From contig NZ_CP032286.1 in assembly GCF_002165305.2 (NCBI RefSeq), forward strand, positions 496,001 to 560,000: DNA of 64,000 bases, in the 5' to 3' direction. Origin of the DNA: Acinetobacter sp. WCHA55. GTDB lineage: Bacteria; Pseudomonadota; Gammaproteobacteria; Pseudomonadales; Moraxellaceae. The translations under genes were made by a program, and so were the position numbers. Under the pieces are notes generated by a model that saw nothing but the letters and a program-made list of their open reading frames with translations, did no database searches and was not told the origin of the DNA. Of the stretch, positions 32,117-42,294 are shown piece by piece. Position 1 is the stretch's first letter. Each line of letters starts with the position of its first letter.

Positions 32117-32791
32117 GTGGCAAGGACAATACGTGTTGAGCTGAAAAAGATTGAGGACATTGTGAAGGTGGATCACAGCCTGTCACGTGTCGAACAAATT
32201 GCACAGCGAAAACAAGCCATTTATCAATATCGTAATCAATGCTTATCTGAACAACGACAGATGATCGTGGATGATCATACCATTGCACTGAGTGAGACAG
32301 GCAAACCTTATCTGGTTGATCAGCCTACTTTTCATTTCAACCATAGTCATAGTCAAAATTATTATGCTTTAGCCATGAGTGAAAAAGTGGCTGATTTGGG
32401 CGTGGATGTTGAAGAGTTAAGTCGAAGGGTGCGTTTTGGCGCTTTGGCCCAACATGCTTTTCATGGCGATGAACTTGAGCTATGGCAACAGGTTGAGCAG
32501 GAAAAATCCTACTGGTTTAAAGTTTGGACGACCAAAGAAGCGGTGCTTAAAGCATCGGGTTTAGGCATTCGTTTAAACTTAAATGAACTGAATACCCAAG
32601 CACATCCAATGCATAATGGTGGCATGTGTAACCATCCGCTCATTGGTAGTTTCGCTTATCAGAATTTTGAGTTGGGAGATGTGATGTTGACTGTGGCATG
32701 GCGGGCAGAGCAGTCCTGCCGTGGTTATGCGTTGCCTCAGATAGAGCTAGTACAACAGCTTCACACCGACATAAAAAAGCCTCTCGATTGA
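32117..32791 (+). CDS. 4'-phosphopantetheinyl transferase superfamily protein
   Basis: A 224-residue Sfp/HetI-type enzyme. The Mg-binding motif is in LGVDVEEL, and WTTKEAVLKASG is the second signature (usually W-x-x-KEA-x-x-K). The N-terminal part contains GKPYLVDQPTFHFNHSHS, equivalent to the 'FN-SHS' strand. The start is GTG at 32117, with AGGA upstream. Such enzymes attach phosphopantetheine to carrier proteins of secondary-metabolite or fatty acid synthases. No carrier protein is nearby, so the partner is unknown. Its stop codon lies inside the terminator hairpin shared with secF. Confidence 0.87.
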   Translation: MARTIRVELKKIEDIVKVDHSLSRVEQIAQRKQAIYQYRNQCLSEQRQMIVDDHTIALSETGKPYLVDQPTFHFNHSHSQNYYALAMSEKVADLGVDVEELSRRVRFGALAQHAFHGDELELWQQVEQEKSYWFKVWTTKEAVLKASGLGIRLNLNELNTQAHPMHNGGMCNHPLIGSFAYQNFELGDVMLTVAWRAEQSCRGYALPQIELVQQLHTDIKKPLD

Positions 32792-32798
32792 GAGGCTT
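32773..32798. terminator. Terminator shared by the PPTase gene and secF
   Basis: The perfect stem AAAGCCTCTC / GAGAGGCTTT with loop GATT includes the last codons and stop of the PPTase gene. The six A on the left give a good T-run for the minus-strand secF transcript; the plus-strand tail is weaker. Confidence 0.85.
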
Positions 32799-32823
32799 TC
32801 TTTGTTCGGACTATGGTAAGTAT

Positions 32824-33798
32824 TTATGGAATTTCATTTTCTTCTTCAAACTCAGGCTTCACTTGAACAATGAAGTCTTGACGGTTTAAGCCACGCCATA
32901 AAGCAAAAGCTGTACCGATGTAGATTGAAGAGTATGTGCCCACAAAAACACCTACAAACATCGCAACAGAGAACCATTTCAGGCCATCACCACCGAGGAT
33001 CATCATTGAGATCACCACCAACAATAAAGTCATTGAGGTGTGAATGGTACGACGTAGGGTCTCAGTTAAAGCGATGTTAACGATCTCTAAAGGCGAAGCC
33101 CCACGAATCTTACGGAAGTTTTCACGAATACGATCCGAAACGACAATGTTGTCATTCAATGAGAAACCAATCAGAGCCAGAATTGCAGCCAATACAGTTA
33201 AGTCAAATGGCCACTGCATCATGGCAAAAATACCAATGGTGACCACCACGTCATGGAACAAAGACAGCACCGCACCCATCGCCAGTTTGAATTCAAAGCG
33301 AATCGTTACGTAGACCAACATCAGTAGTAACGCTAAAGCCACAGCACCCGCTGAACGAATGTAGAGTTCATTGCCGACTTGCCCACCCACCACATCAACC
33401 TTGTTGACCGAAGCTGAGTTACCCGGTAGCTGTACCGCTTGGGTAATGGTTTTAGTTAAGTCTTCTGCGGCTGTGTCTTCTTGTACAGGCATACGCACAA
33501 TCAAATCACGATCTGAACCAATGGTTTGTACCACAGGGTCATGAAAGCCAGCTTTGGTTAGTGCAGCAGAGACATCGGCTGACTTCACTGGTTTGCTATA
33601 GTTCAATTCGGCAGAAATACCACCAGTAAAGTCCAAACCTAAGTTAAGACCCTTGGTGAAAATAAAGAATAGGCTGCCGATGGTTAAGACAATAGAAAGA
33701 ATGGCTGCAGGCAGCGCAATCTTCATAAAATCAATCACACGTTCATCATCTGGACGGCCGTATTTTTTTGAATCTTGTTGAGTCACATCAGTCATCAT
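32824..33798 (-). CDS. secF: Protein translocase subunit SecF
   Basis: A 324-residue RND-superfamily membrane protein with six predicted helices and one large periplasmic loop after helix 1. The D/FTGG motif (LGLDFTGGIS) marks the loop start, and FSLNDNIVVSDRIREN is the conserved SecF helix motif. SecDF uses the proton gradient to pull secreted proteins out of SecYEG. Two consecutive ATG codons occur at 33798 and 33795. The AAGGAG site is better spaced for the second, so the protein may be one residue shorter. It lies 8 bp after secD. Confidence 0.95.
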   Translation of the reverse strand: MMTDVTQQDSKKYGRPDDERVIDFMKIALPAAILSIVLTIGSLFFIFTKGLNLGLDFTGGISAELNYSKPVKSADVSAALTKAGFHDPVVQTIGSDRDLIVRMPVQEDTAAEDLTKTITQAVQLPGNSASVNKVDVVGGQVGNELYIRSAGAVALALLLMLVYVTIRFEFKLAMGAVLSLFHDVVVTIGIFAMMQWPFDLTVLAAILALIGFSLNDNIVVSDRIRENFRKIRGASPLEIVNIALTETLRRTIHTSMTLLLVVISMMILGGDGLKWFSVAMFVGVFVGTYSSIYIGTAFALWRGLNRQDFIVQVKPEFEEENEIP

Positions 33799-33806
33799 CG
33801 ATCTCC

Positions 33807-35708
33807 TTATATGCTCAACTTTTTCAAGTTACGTTTTTTGCCATAAATGAGCTGTACAATCGCACGTGTTACTGTAATAGCAGTAAACATAGAACAGATA
33901 ATACCGATCATTAAGGTTACAGCGAAGCCTTTAATTGGGCCTGTACCGATAGCAAATAGGATAAACGCAACCAAGAACGTGGTTAAGTTTGAGTCGAAAA
34001 TGGTGTTATAAGCACGGTCATAACCCGCCACAATGGCTTGTTTGGGCGATGCTCCCCACTTCATTTCTTCACGTATTCGCTCACAGATCAAGACGTTGGC
34101 ATCGACCGCCATACCAATGGTAATCACGATACCCGCAATACCCGGCAGGGTGAGGGAAGCACCAATCCAAGACATGACTGTTAGAATCATGGCTAAGTTG
34201 AAGACCAAGGCAAAGTTAGCAATTAAACCAAAGAGACGGAAAAAGACTACCATCCAGATTGCTACCAATAAGAAGCCGATTTGAGTCGATAGCACACCTT
34301 TATCAATGTTTTCTTGACCGAGGCTTGGACCCACTACACGTTCTTCAACAAAGTACATTGGCGCAGCAAGAGCACCTGCACGTAGCATTAGGGCAAGTTC
34401 AGACGCTTCTTGAGGTGAATCTAGACCTGTAATACGGAATTGAGAACCGAGGACTGCTTGAATGGTTGCAGCATTAATCACTACAGACTCTGCATAAGGT
34501 GTACGGACTTCAGTCTGTGCACCAGTCGCAGGATCGGTGATATAGCTAATACGTTGTTTATTTTCAATGAACAACACAGCCATACGCTTACCCACCGCAT
34601 TACGGGTTGCATCTGACATCAGTTTTCCACCTGCTGTGTCTAAGGTAATGTTTACCTCAGCACCGCCAGTGTCTTGGCTAAAGCCACTTGATGCGTTTTG
34701 AACACGTTCACCCGTTAAAATACGGTTACGGTTTAAAAGTAATTCACGTCCACTGTCCAACGACTCATATGCAAAAAGCTCTGTTCCTGGTGGAAGTGGT
34801 TGACCATTGCTCTTGCCAGTATATGGGTCAATGACTTGATCATTTTGGTCAGAGACTAAACGGAACTCTAGGTTTGCTGTACGACCCAAGACACGTTTTG
34901 CCTCAGCAGTGTCTTGAACACCTGGAAGCTCAACCACGATGCGGTTACTACCTTGTGTTTGTACTAGGGCTTCGGCCACACCTAACTCGTTAATACGGTT
35001 ACGTAAAGTGGTTAAGTTTTGGTTCACCGCATAAGACTGAATTTCTTGGCGGCGTACATCGGTGTAGGTTAAACGTAAGGTTGAACCTGTTGTAGTTGCG
35101 ACCGCTTGCTGATTAAACTCATTACCATTGCTACGTAAGTAGTCTTGAGCTGCAGTACGATCATCGTTGTTGGCAAACTGAACGGTAATGGTGTTGTTGT
35201 TTAATGCAAGGCTGTTAAATTTAATTTTGTTGTCACGGAACTGACGGCGTAAATCAGTCGCAGAGGTTTCCATGCGCTGAGCAATCGCTTTATCCATATC
35301 CACTTCTAATAAGAAGTGAACACCGCCACGTAAGTCCAGACCGAGCTTCATTGGTTTTGCACCAATTTTTTGTAGCCATTCTGGCGTGGTTGGCGCCAAG
35401 TTCAACGCGACAACATAGTCATCACCAAGGCCACGACGTAGCGCTTCTTTGGCTTTTAATTGTGCTTCGCTAGAGTCAAGACGTAACAGTGCAGCATTAT
35501 TGCTAAAACTGTTGTCATGGCTTGAGATACTTTCAGATTTTAAAATCTGCTCTGCTTTTTGTACGATGCTTTGGTCAATTTGGGTACCAGCTTTGGCACC
35601 AGAAATTTGAACCGCAGGCTCATCTGGATACAAACTAGGCAGGGCATATAATGTACTGATCGTCAAAACCACGAGAATCAGTAGATATTTCCATGCTGGG
35701 TAACGCAT
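33807..35708 (-). CDS. secD: Protein translocase subunit SecD
   Basis: The 633-residue partner of SecF. After the first helix comes a large periplasmic region that includes the P1 domain with LGLDLRGGVHFLLEVD. The C-terminal part has the remaining helices, with GMAVDANVLICERIREEM near residue 535, the conserved proton-relay region. Order yajC-secD-secF is standard. A strong hairpin terminator lies upstream, between yajC and secD. Confidence 0.96.
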   Translation of the reverse strand: MRYPAWKYLLILVVLTISTLYALPSLYPDEPAVQISGAKAGTQIDQSIVQKAEQILKSESISSHDNSFSNNAALLRLDSSEAQLKAKEALRRGLGDDYVVALNLAPTTPEWLQKIGAKPMKLGLDLRGGVHFLLEVDMDKAIAQRMETSATDLRRQFRDNKIKFNSLALNNNTITVQFANNDDRTAAQDYLRSNGNEFNQQAVATTTGSTLRLTYTDVRRQEIQSYAVNQNLTTLRNRINELGVAEALVQTQGSNRIVVELPGVQDTAEAKRVLGRTANLEFRLVSDQNDQVIDPYTGKSNGQPLPPGTELFAYESLDSGRELLLNRNRILTGERVQNASSGFSQDTGGAEVNITLDTAGGKLMSDATRNAVGKRMAVLFIENKQRISYITDPATGAQTEVRTPYAESVVINAATIQAVLGSQFRITGLDSPQEASELALMLRAGALAAPMYFVEERVVGPSLGQENIDKGVLSTQIGFLLVAIWMVVFFRLFGLIANFALVFNLAMILTVMSWIGASLTLPGIAGIVITIGMAVDANVLICERIREEMKWGASPKQAIVAGYDRAYNTIFDSNLTTFLVAFILFAIGTGPIKGFAVTLMIGIICSMFTAITVTRAIVQLIYGKKRNLKKLSI

Positions 35709-35727
35709 TTGTTTTCTTCTTAAAATG

Positions 35728-35752
35728 AAAAAAGTCGTGCGGATGCACGACT
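35728..35752 (-). terminator. Intrinsic terminator or attenuator between yajC and secD
   Basis: On the minus strand AGTCGTGC, loop ATCC, GCACGACT is followed directly by six T. This is a full rho-independent signal inside what is normally a single yajC-secD-secF transcript. Confidence 0.75.
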
Positions 35753-35763
35753 AATTTTTTTGA

Positions 35764-36093
35764 TTAAAGGTTATTTAATGTGCCTTCAGGAAGAACTGAA
35801 ATCACACTTGCGCGTTGAATTTTTACGTCTACACCACGGCTCAGTTCAACCACTGCAAAGTCACCTTCGAGTTTAGTGATTTTACCCATGAGGCCACCAG
35901 CAAATACCACTTCGCTGCCTACGCCAAGACTATCAACCAAAGAGCGGTGCTCTTTGGCACGTTTTGCTTGAGGGCGCCAAATTAAGAAGTAGAAGATTGC
36001 AATAAAAACAGCAATCATCAATAAGTTTGCGACCATACTTGGTTGTTGTGCAGCTTCACCCGCTGCGTGAGCTGTAGAAATAAAAAGGCTCAT
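35764..36093 (-). CDS. yajC: Preprotein translocase accessory subunit YajC
   Basis: The 109-residue single-pass protein has one membrane helix (about 20-40, VANLLMIAVFIAIFYFLIW). RPQAKRAKEH follows directly, the typical YajC cytoplasmic start, then a small beta domain (GLMGKITKLEGDFAVVEL). It associates with SecDF. It is the first gene of yajC-secD-secF and lies 104 bp after tgt. Confidence 0.94.
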   Translation of the reverse strand: MSLFISTAHAAGEAAQQPSMVANLLMIAVFIAIFYFLIWRPQAKRAKEHRSLVDSLGVGSEVVFAGGLMGKITKLEGDFAVVELSRGVDVKIQRASVISVLPEGTLNNL

Positions 36094-36197
36094 TTCAAAT
36101 TCCTAAACTAAAAAAACGGTGACCAATGAATTGATCATAAATAGACTTGTTCTGCAATTTACCTTGTCTTTTTACCAAGCGCAAATGCTCAGAACAA

Positions 36198-37642
<1,445 letters not shown>

Positions 37643-38212
37643 TTAGTTGAAATTGGGACGGTAATCAAAATTTTGCAGCGCAGCAGCATCACGGAATGGA
37701 CGCACAGCTTTTTTACCAACAGTCATGGTGTTTACAATATTGTTCGGAAAGATTTGAATATGGTTGTTAAATAGTTCGACATTGCGGTTAAAAATGCTGA
37801 TCGCAGCACCGACATTTTCGTTTTGCTCTTCAATTTCATTCATCATTTTGAGATAAATGTCATTGGCTTTAAGTTCAGGGTAGTTTTCGACCACAACATT
37901 GAGGCTACGCATCAGCTCTTGGTTTAATGCTTCAATGCGCTGTAACTGATTGACATCTGTATTGTTCAAATTTAGGTTGAGAATATTTTGACGGAGCTCA
38001 GTAACTTTTTCCAAGGTGCCTTTTTCAAAGCTGGAGTATTGTTCGACAAGAGGCTCTAAGCCATCTAAAATTTTTATTTTTTGACGTTCATAGGTTGCTA
38101 CATCCGACCATGCGCGAATGGTTGCATTGTGGTGTCGCACAATATTATTGCGAATAACGATTACGCCAAACACGATTGCAATAATAATTAAGAAGAAGAT
38201 CAATAGCCCCAT
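37643..38212 (-). CDS. LemA-family protein
   Basis: A 189-residue protein with one N-terminal membrane helix (GLLIFFLIIIAIVFGVIVI), then VRHHNATIRAWSDV and a long helical domain. The C-terminal SIFNRNVELFNNHIQIFPNNIV matches the LemA signature 'Y-N-x-x-N-x-FP'. The ATG at 38212 is preferred because GAGGA lies four bases upstream; an upstream TTG at 38230 has no such site. LemA proteins are membrane-anchored helical bundles of unclear role. It follows a two-helix membrane protein gene by 25 bp, a pairing commonly seen for LemA. Confidence 0.85.
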   Translation of the reverse strand: MGLLIFFLIIIAIVFGVIVIRNNIVRHHNATIRAWSDVATYERQKIKILDGLEPLVEQYSSFEKGTLEKVTELRQNILNLNLNNTDVNQLQRIEALNQELMRSLNVVVENYPELKANDIYLKMMNEIEEQNENVGAAISIFNRNVELFNNHIQIFPNNIVNTMTVGKKAVRPFRDAAALQNFDYRPNFN

Positions 38213-38237
38213 ATAGTCCTCAAACGGCAAAATGTCA

Positions 38238-39266
38238 TTATTTTAAAAATTGCGTTAGATCAGATTCTAAGCGCTCTAGATAAGGTAATTTAAAAGTACG
38301 TAAGTGTCCACGCAATGTCGAAATGTCATTGATTTTTTTTGCTTTGCTGGATATTTCAAACAGGTTTTGCGGACTGATATAGCACAAAATATTTTTTTCA
38401 GGATGAAAAAGCAAATCGCCTTCATGGGAACGGAAAAAATCGGCAGTACGCAGTACAAATGCTGGGGAGAGAAGTTTAGCCATCTTCATTTGGTCAGTTC
38501 CAAAAAATTTGAGTTTCTGGTTGATTTGAATATCACTGCTATTCCATGGAAAACTATATGGATAATAAAACTTTTTATTGTAAGTGGTAATTGCGAGTCC
38601 TTGCGTGGGTACCTCAAAGACAAAACATCCCCATAAGTTTTTATGCACTTCTTTAACTTTTAACTCATTGCCATCTTTATCACGCACGCGAATTTCATTA
38701 GCAAAGTGATATTGGAACAGTAAAACCTGATGCTGTTGTCCGTCCTCGTCTTGCCAAGTCGTACTGGCGTAGTAAGGAATATCGTTGCTGATAGAGCCTT
38801 GATTAAAAATTGGAAACAGCTGCTTTAAATGGGCAATAAAAAATGCAGGCTGTACCGTTACGCCAATATGCTGTGGAGGGGTAAACTCATTGAGTTGGTA
38901 TTTTTTATGAATAATTTGCTTTTCTAGATAGTCAGTGACTTCTACAAGCGGATCATCCTGCTCATAACTTAAATAGGCCCAAAGCAGACAACCTAAGCCG
39001 AATAAAAAGCTGAATAAGGTCCAAATATGCTCTCCGGCAAAGAACACTGGCACAATAAAAAAAATGCCAACTATTCCAAGTAGAATAGGCAGCACATTTT
39101 CAAATTTCAGTGTAATCGGGGCATTCCAAGGGTGCAGTCGGTCAAGAATATCTTGTGCAGAATCTGCCCCTCGGGCGATGTCCCAAAGCCTATCGATATT
39201 ATCAAACACAACTTTATTCTTTTTACGTCGAATATGAATAGAATGTTTGATCGTATCGATAGGCAT
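38238..39266 (-). CDS. Membrane protein of unknown function, lemA partner (DUF3137-like)
   Basis: A 342-residue protein with a basic N-terminal segment, two adjacent membrane helices at about 55-105 (LPILLGIVGIFFIVPVFF, then FSFLFGLGCLLWAYLSY) and a soluble remainder. The ordering of helices and the VQPAFFIAHLKQLFP / ADVH-like mid-region recall DUF3137 proteins that accompany LemA, but the resemblance is not strong. It lies 9 bp after queA and 25 bp before lemA, so it is part of that transcript. No function is proposed. Confidence 0.55.
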   Translation of the reverse strand: MPIDTIKHSIHIRRKKNKVVFDNIDRLWDIARGADSAQDILDRLHPWNAPITLKFENVLPILLGIVGIFFIVPVFFAGEHIWTLFSFLFGLGCLLWAYLSYEQDDPLVEVTDYLEKQIIHKKYQLNEFTPPQHIGVTVQPAFFIAHLKQLFPIFNQGSISNDIPYYASTTWQDEDGQQHQVLLFQYHFANEIRVRDKDGNELKVKEVHKNLWGCFVFEVPTQGLAITTYNKKFYYPYSFPWNSSDIQINQKLKFFGTDQMKMAKLLSPAFVLRTADFFRSHEGDLLFHPEKNILCYISPQNLFEISSKAKKINDISTLRGHLRTFKLPYLERLESDLTQFLK

Positions 39267-39275
39267 AAGAGCTTC

Positions 39276-40316
39276 TTATTTGGGTTGAAGTTGGTCGACT
39301 AACATCGCATCGCCATAACTAAAGAAGCGATATTGGTTGGCCACCGCATGTCGATAAGCCGTCAAAATGTTATCACGATTTGACAGTGCTGAAACCAACA
39401 TCAGAAGGGTTGATTCAGGCAAGTGGAAGTTGGTGATAAGGCGATCTACCACTTTGAACTCATAACCTGGATAGATAAAAATTTGAGTATCTCCAGTCCA
39501 CGCTGTCAGTTCACCCTGATGCGCTTGAGCCGCACTTTCTACGGCACGGGTGGCGGTTGTCCCAACAGAGATGACTTTGTTGCCGCGAGCTTTGGTTTGG
39601 CGAATCAGCTCGACGGAGTGCTCTGGAACATCACACCACTCACTGTGCATAATGTGATTGGCAATGTCATTGGTACGTACAGGCAGAAAGGTACCAGCAC
39701 CCACGTGTAAAGTGACAAAAGTTTTCTGAATACCTTTGGCTTCAAGTTGATCCAACAGCTTCTGGTCGAAGTGTAGGCTTGCGGTAGGTGCTGCGACACT
39801 GGCTAACTTGGTTGGATCATTAAATACTGTTTGATAACGTTCGGTATCAATGGCTTCAGCTTCACGGTTGAAGTACGGAGGAATGGGTAGTTGTCCGTAT
39901 AAATCTAACACCGTTAAAATTGGCTGGGAAAACTCCACAATAAATAAATTTTCATGACGTCCAAGCACCGTGACTTTAACGGCATCTGGGCCAATAAAGA
40001 GCTCTGCGCCCGCTTTGGGTGTATTGCTGGCTTTGATGTGGCAGTGTGCAATAAATGCATCTTGCATGCGTTCAACCAGTACTTCGACAGCTCCGCCGCT
40101 GGCACGTTTGCCTTTGAGACGTGCTTTCATCACTTTAGTGTCATTTAAGACCAGTAAATCACCTGCATCGAGCAAATCTAAAATGTCGGTGAATTGAAAG
40201 TCATGATGCTGACCTTGAGCATCAAGGTGTAACAATCGAGAAGCACTGCGCGTGTCTAAAGGATAACGGGCAATGAGTTCATCAGGGAGGTCGAAATTAA
40301 AATCAGAAAGTTGCAT
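39276..40316 (-). CDS. queA: S-adenosylmethionine:tRNA ribosyltransferase-isomerase
   Basis: The 346-residue enzyme makes epoxyqueuosine from preQ1-tRNA. It begins [19 protein letters not shown], and the [25 protein letters not shown] and [15 protein letters not shown] blocks are strongly conserved in QueA. It acts after Tgt, whose gene is about 2 kb downstream. It is the first gene of the operon with the membrane protein and lemA-like genes. Confidence 0.96.
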   Translation of the reverse strand: MQLSDFNFDLPDELIARYPLDTRSASRLLHLDAQGQHHDFQFTDILDLLDAGDLLVLNDTKVMKARLKGKRASGGAVEVLVERMQDAFIAHCHIKASNTPKAGAELFIGPDAVKVTVLGRHENLFIVEFSQPILTVLDLYGQLPIPPYFNREAEAIDTERYQTVFNDPTKLASVAAPTASLHFDQKLLDQLEAKGIQKTFVTLHVGAGTFLPVRTNDIANHIMHSEWCDVPEHSVELIRQTKARGNKVISVGTTATRAVESAAQAHQGELTAWTGDTQIFIYPGYEFKVVDRLITNFHLPESTLLMLVSALSNRDNILTAYRHAVANQYRFFSYGDAMLVDQLQPK

Positions 40317-40457
40317 GATGGGAAAGCAGCGTCAAAATAAGGGAGGTCAAAATTGCGCTTAGTATATGCGTTTTTGTAGAAAAACGCTGAAATTGCATAA
40401 ATATAAAGCTAAAAAATCAAATATGATTTAAAAATAGCCAATCATCACTAACTTACG

Positions 40458-40485
40458 TTGACAAGTTTTTCAAAAAGTTTAATAT
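40458..40485 (+). promoter_or_regulatory. Promoter of tRNA-Leu(CAA)
   Basis: TTGACA (40458-40463) and TAATAT (40480-40485) are separated by 16 bp and lie 15 bp before the tRNA. This is a strong sigma-70 promoter. Confidence 0.8.
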
Positions 40486-40500
40486 ACGCATCAACACCTT

Positions 40501-40587
40501 CCCGAGGTGGTGAAATTGGTAGACGCGGCGGACTCAAAATCCGCTGTCAGAGATGACGTGTCGGTTCGAGTCCGACCCTCGGGACCA
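40501..40587 (+). tRNA. tRNA-Leu (anticodon CAA)
   Basis: The 87-base gene folds as a class II tRNA. The acceptor stem is CCCGAGG / CCTCGGG and the anticodon stem GCGGA / TCCGC encloses the loop CTCAAAA, giving anticodon CAA. There is a long variable arm, the T arm is GTCGG-TTCGAGT-CCGAC, and the CCA end is encoded. The long variable arm and TGGTGAAATTGGTAGACGC D-region are typical of tRNA-Leu. Confidence 0.97.
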
Positions 40588-40944
40588 AGATACTAAAAAA
40601 CCCAAGCATATTAAGTCTTGGGTTTTTTATTGCCTGAAATTTAACATTTGAATTAAATCGCAGTAAAACGTTACAGATGGCTTAAAGTAATTGAATGTTC
40701 AGTGTGGGTTTACTTGATTATTTACTCATGATGGCATCAAAATTTTGTATTAATTATTCTGATAAATAACGAATTTTCAAAAAGCAAAAGCAGTCGCAAG
40801 ATAAAATTTTGACATAATTGATTTTTTTGTTAAATGCCACGCTTGTATTGTTGTATTTTTATATTGTTTTAATGCTGAAAATTTGCTAATAAATAGAAGT
40901 AAATAATAGGTTTGTGCCGAAAAAATCACAAAGATGAGGCAGAA
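40588..40944. other. AT-rich spacer after tRNA-Leu
   Basis: Apart from the tRNA terminator, this 357-bp stretch shows no gene. It must hold the promoter of the histidine kinase gene; none is clear enough to mark. No integrase, attachment-site repeat or prophage remnant follows the tRNA. Confidence 0.5.
40595..40628 (+). terminator. Intrinsic terminator of tRNA-Leu
   Basis: The stem AAAAAACCCAAG / CTTGGGTTTTTT, with a 10-base loop, ends in a T-run. Confidence 0.9.
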
Positions 40945-42213
40945 ATGGGTATTCAATTGCTAGATGTCGGGTCTGACACAGAACAGTTAAGTGCTTGTCA
41001 CTTATCTTTATTGTTGGGCGTGAACAGTAATGACAATAAAATTAAGAGCTTTCTCAAATTTGCGCGAAAAATTTTAGGTGCACATGCCGCAATTTTAACG
41101 TTTAGCAATGAACCTTATAGTTGGTATGCGGGTAAGCATGCATTCAATGCTTTTCAGTTACCCGTCGAAGTCAATTTTTCTACCCATTTTGAAGGTGATA
41201 TCACGATTGATGCCCTGCATCGCCATTATCATCATGTTTCTGAGCAGGTCAGTTCTTTAGGGTTTAAACATCAGCGGATTATCGCATTGGATTTAAAGGC
41301 ATCGGATAAATCTGTAGGGCAAGTGATTTTCTTTGATGAGCAGTTGGATTTGTTTACGCAAGATGCTGTAGAAAACGTGCATGAATTGGCCTCTGGTTTT
41401 CTTAATCTGCTACATTTGCGCATGGAAAACGCAGAGCTCAAAGAGTTGTATGAACAACAAGTGGCCATGAATGTTAGTAAAACCAAGTTTTTCCAAATTA
41501 TTGCACATGATTTAAGGGCTCCCTTTCATGGATTAATTGGTTTCTCAGAAGTATTGGCGGAAGAGCGCAAAAGTTTGGATGAGTCTGGTGTGCAAAGCAT
41601 TGCAGATTATCTGCATGATACCGCACAATCGACCTATAGCTTGTTAGAGAGTTTATTGAATTGGGCTATGGCGGAAGGCGGGCGCTTTGTTTATCACCCT
41701 ATTCATTACAAGCTTAAGCAGTCCTCTCAAATCGTTTTTGATGTGTTGCATGCGTTGGCTATCAATAAAAATATTCAACTGATTGATCGTGTCCCCGATG
41801 ATTTAAAAATTTTTGCAGATATCAATATGGTGACTTCGGTAATCCAAAACTTGGTATCAAATGCACTGAAATTTACTCATATGCATGGCGAAGGTGTTGT
41901 GACGATTGATGCCAAACAACGTGATGACTTTATCGATATCTATATTCAAGATACGGGTCTAGGCATGACATTGGGGCAAATCGAATCTTTATTTGAACCT
42001 AAGCTGACCATTAGTTTTAAGGGCACAGCCGGGGAGAAGGGTACGGGGTTAGGTCTAGTACTGTGTAAGCGGTTTGTTGATTTGAATAAAGGCGAAATTT
42101 CAGTCACATCGAAAGAAGGCATCGGTTCAACTTTTATCGTCAGCCTGCCACGTTCGAACAGTACACATCAAGCGCTGTCACTCGCGACATCTCAGCAAGA
42201 ATTTAGTGACTAA
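40945..42213 (+). CDS. Soluble GAF-type sensor histidine kinase, orphan
   Basis: A 422-residue kinase without membrane helices. The N-terminal half looks like a GAF domain (about 30-170: ILGAHAAILTFSNEPYSWY, then SVGQVIFFDEQ). A short coiled linker leads to the dimerisation/phosphoacceptor helix with H188 in IIAHDLRAPFHG. The catalytic domain has the N-box QNLVSNALKFTH, G1 DTGLGM and G2 GTGLGL. The ATG at 40945 is favoured over an upstream TTG because GAGG precedes it. No response regulator lies nearby; the flanking genes are tRNA-Leu and glnE. The signal sensed is unknown. Confidence 0.87.
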   Translation: MGIQLLDVGSDTEQLSACHLSLLLGVNSNDNKIKSFLKFARKILGAHAAILTFSNEPYSWYAGKHAFNAFQLPVEVNFSTHFEGDITIDALHRHYHHVSEQVSSLGFKHQRIIALDLKASDKSVGQVIFFDEQLDLFTQDAVENVHELASGFLNLLHLRMENAELKELYEQQVAMNVSKTKFFQIIAHDLRAPFHGLIGFSEVLAEERKSLDESGVQSIADYLHDTAQSTYSLLESLLNWAMAEGGRFVYHPIHYKLKQSSQIVFDVLHALAINKNIQLIDRVPDDLKIFADINMVTSVIQNLVSNALKFTHMHGEGVVTIDAKQRDDFIDIYIQDTGLGMTLGQIESLFEPKLTISFKGTAGEKGTGLGLVLCKRFVDLNKGEISVTSKEGIGSTFIVSLPRSNSTHQALSLATSQQEFSD

Positions 42214-42294
42214 TCATACTTTTCTTATAAAATAATTCGCCTAATCTCATGATCTGCTGTTATAAATAACCAAAACAATGCGAAAGGGTCGATC

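Noticed and set aside
40501..40944. tRNA-Leu as an integration site
   Set aside because: No integrase gene and no repeat of the tRNA 3' end downstream; flanking genes are ordinary chromosomal ones.
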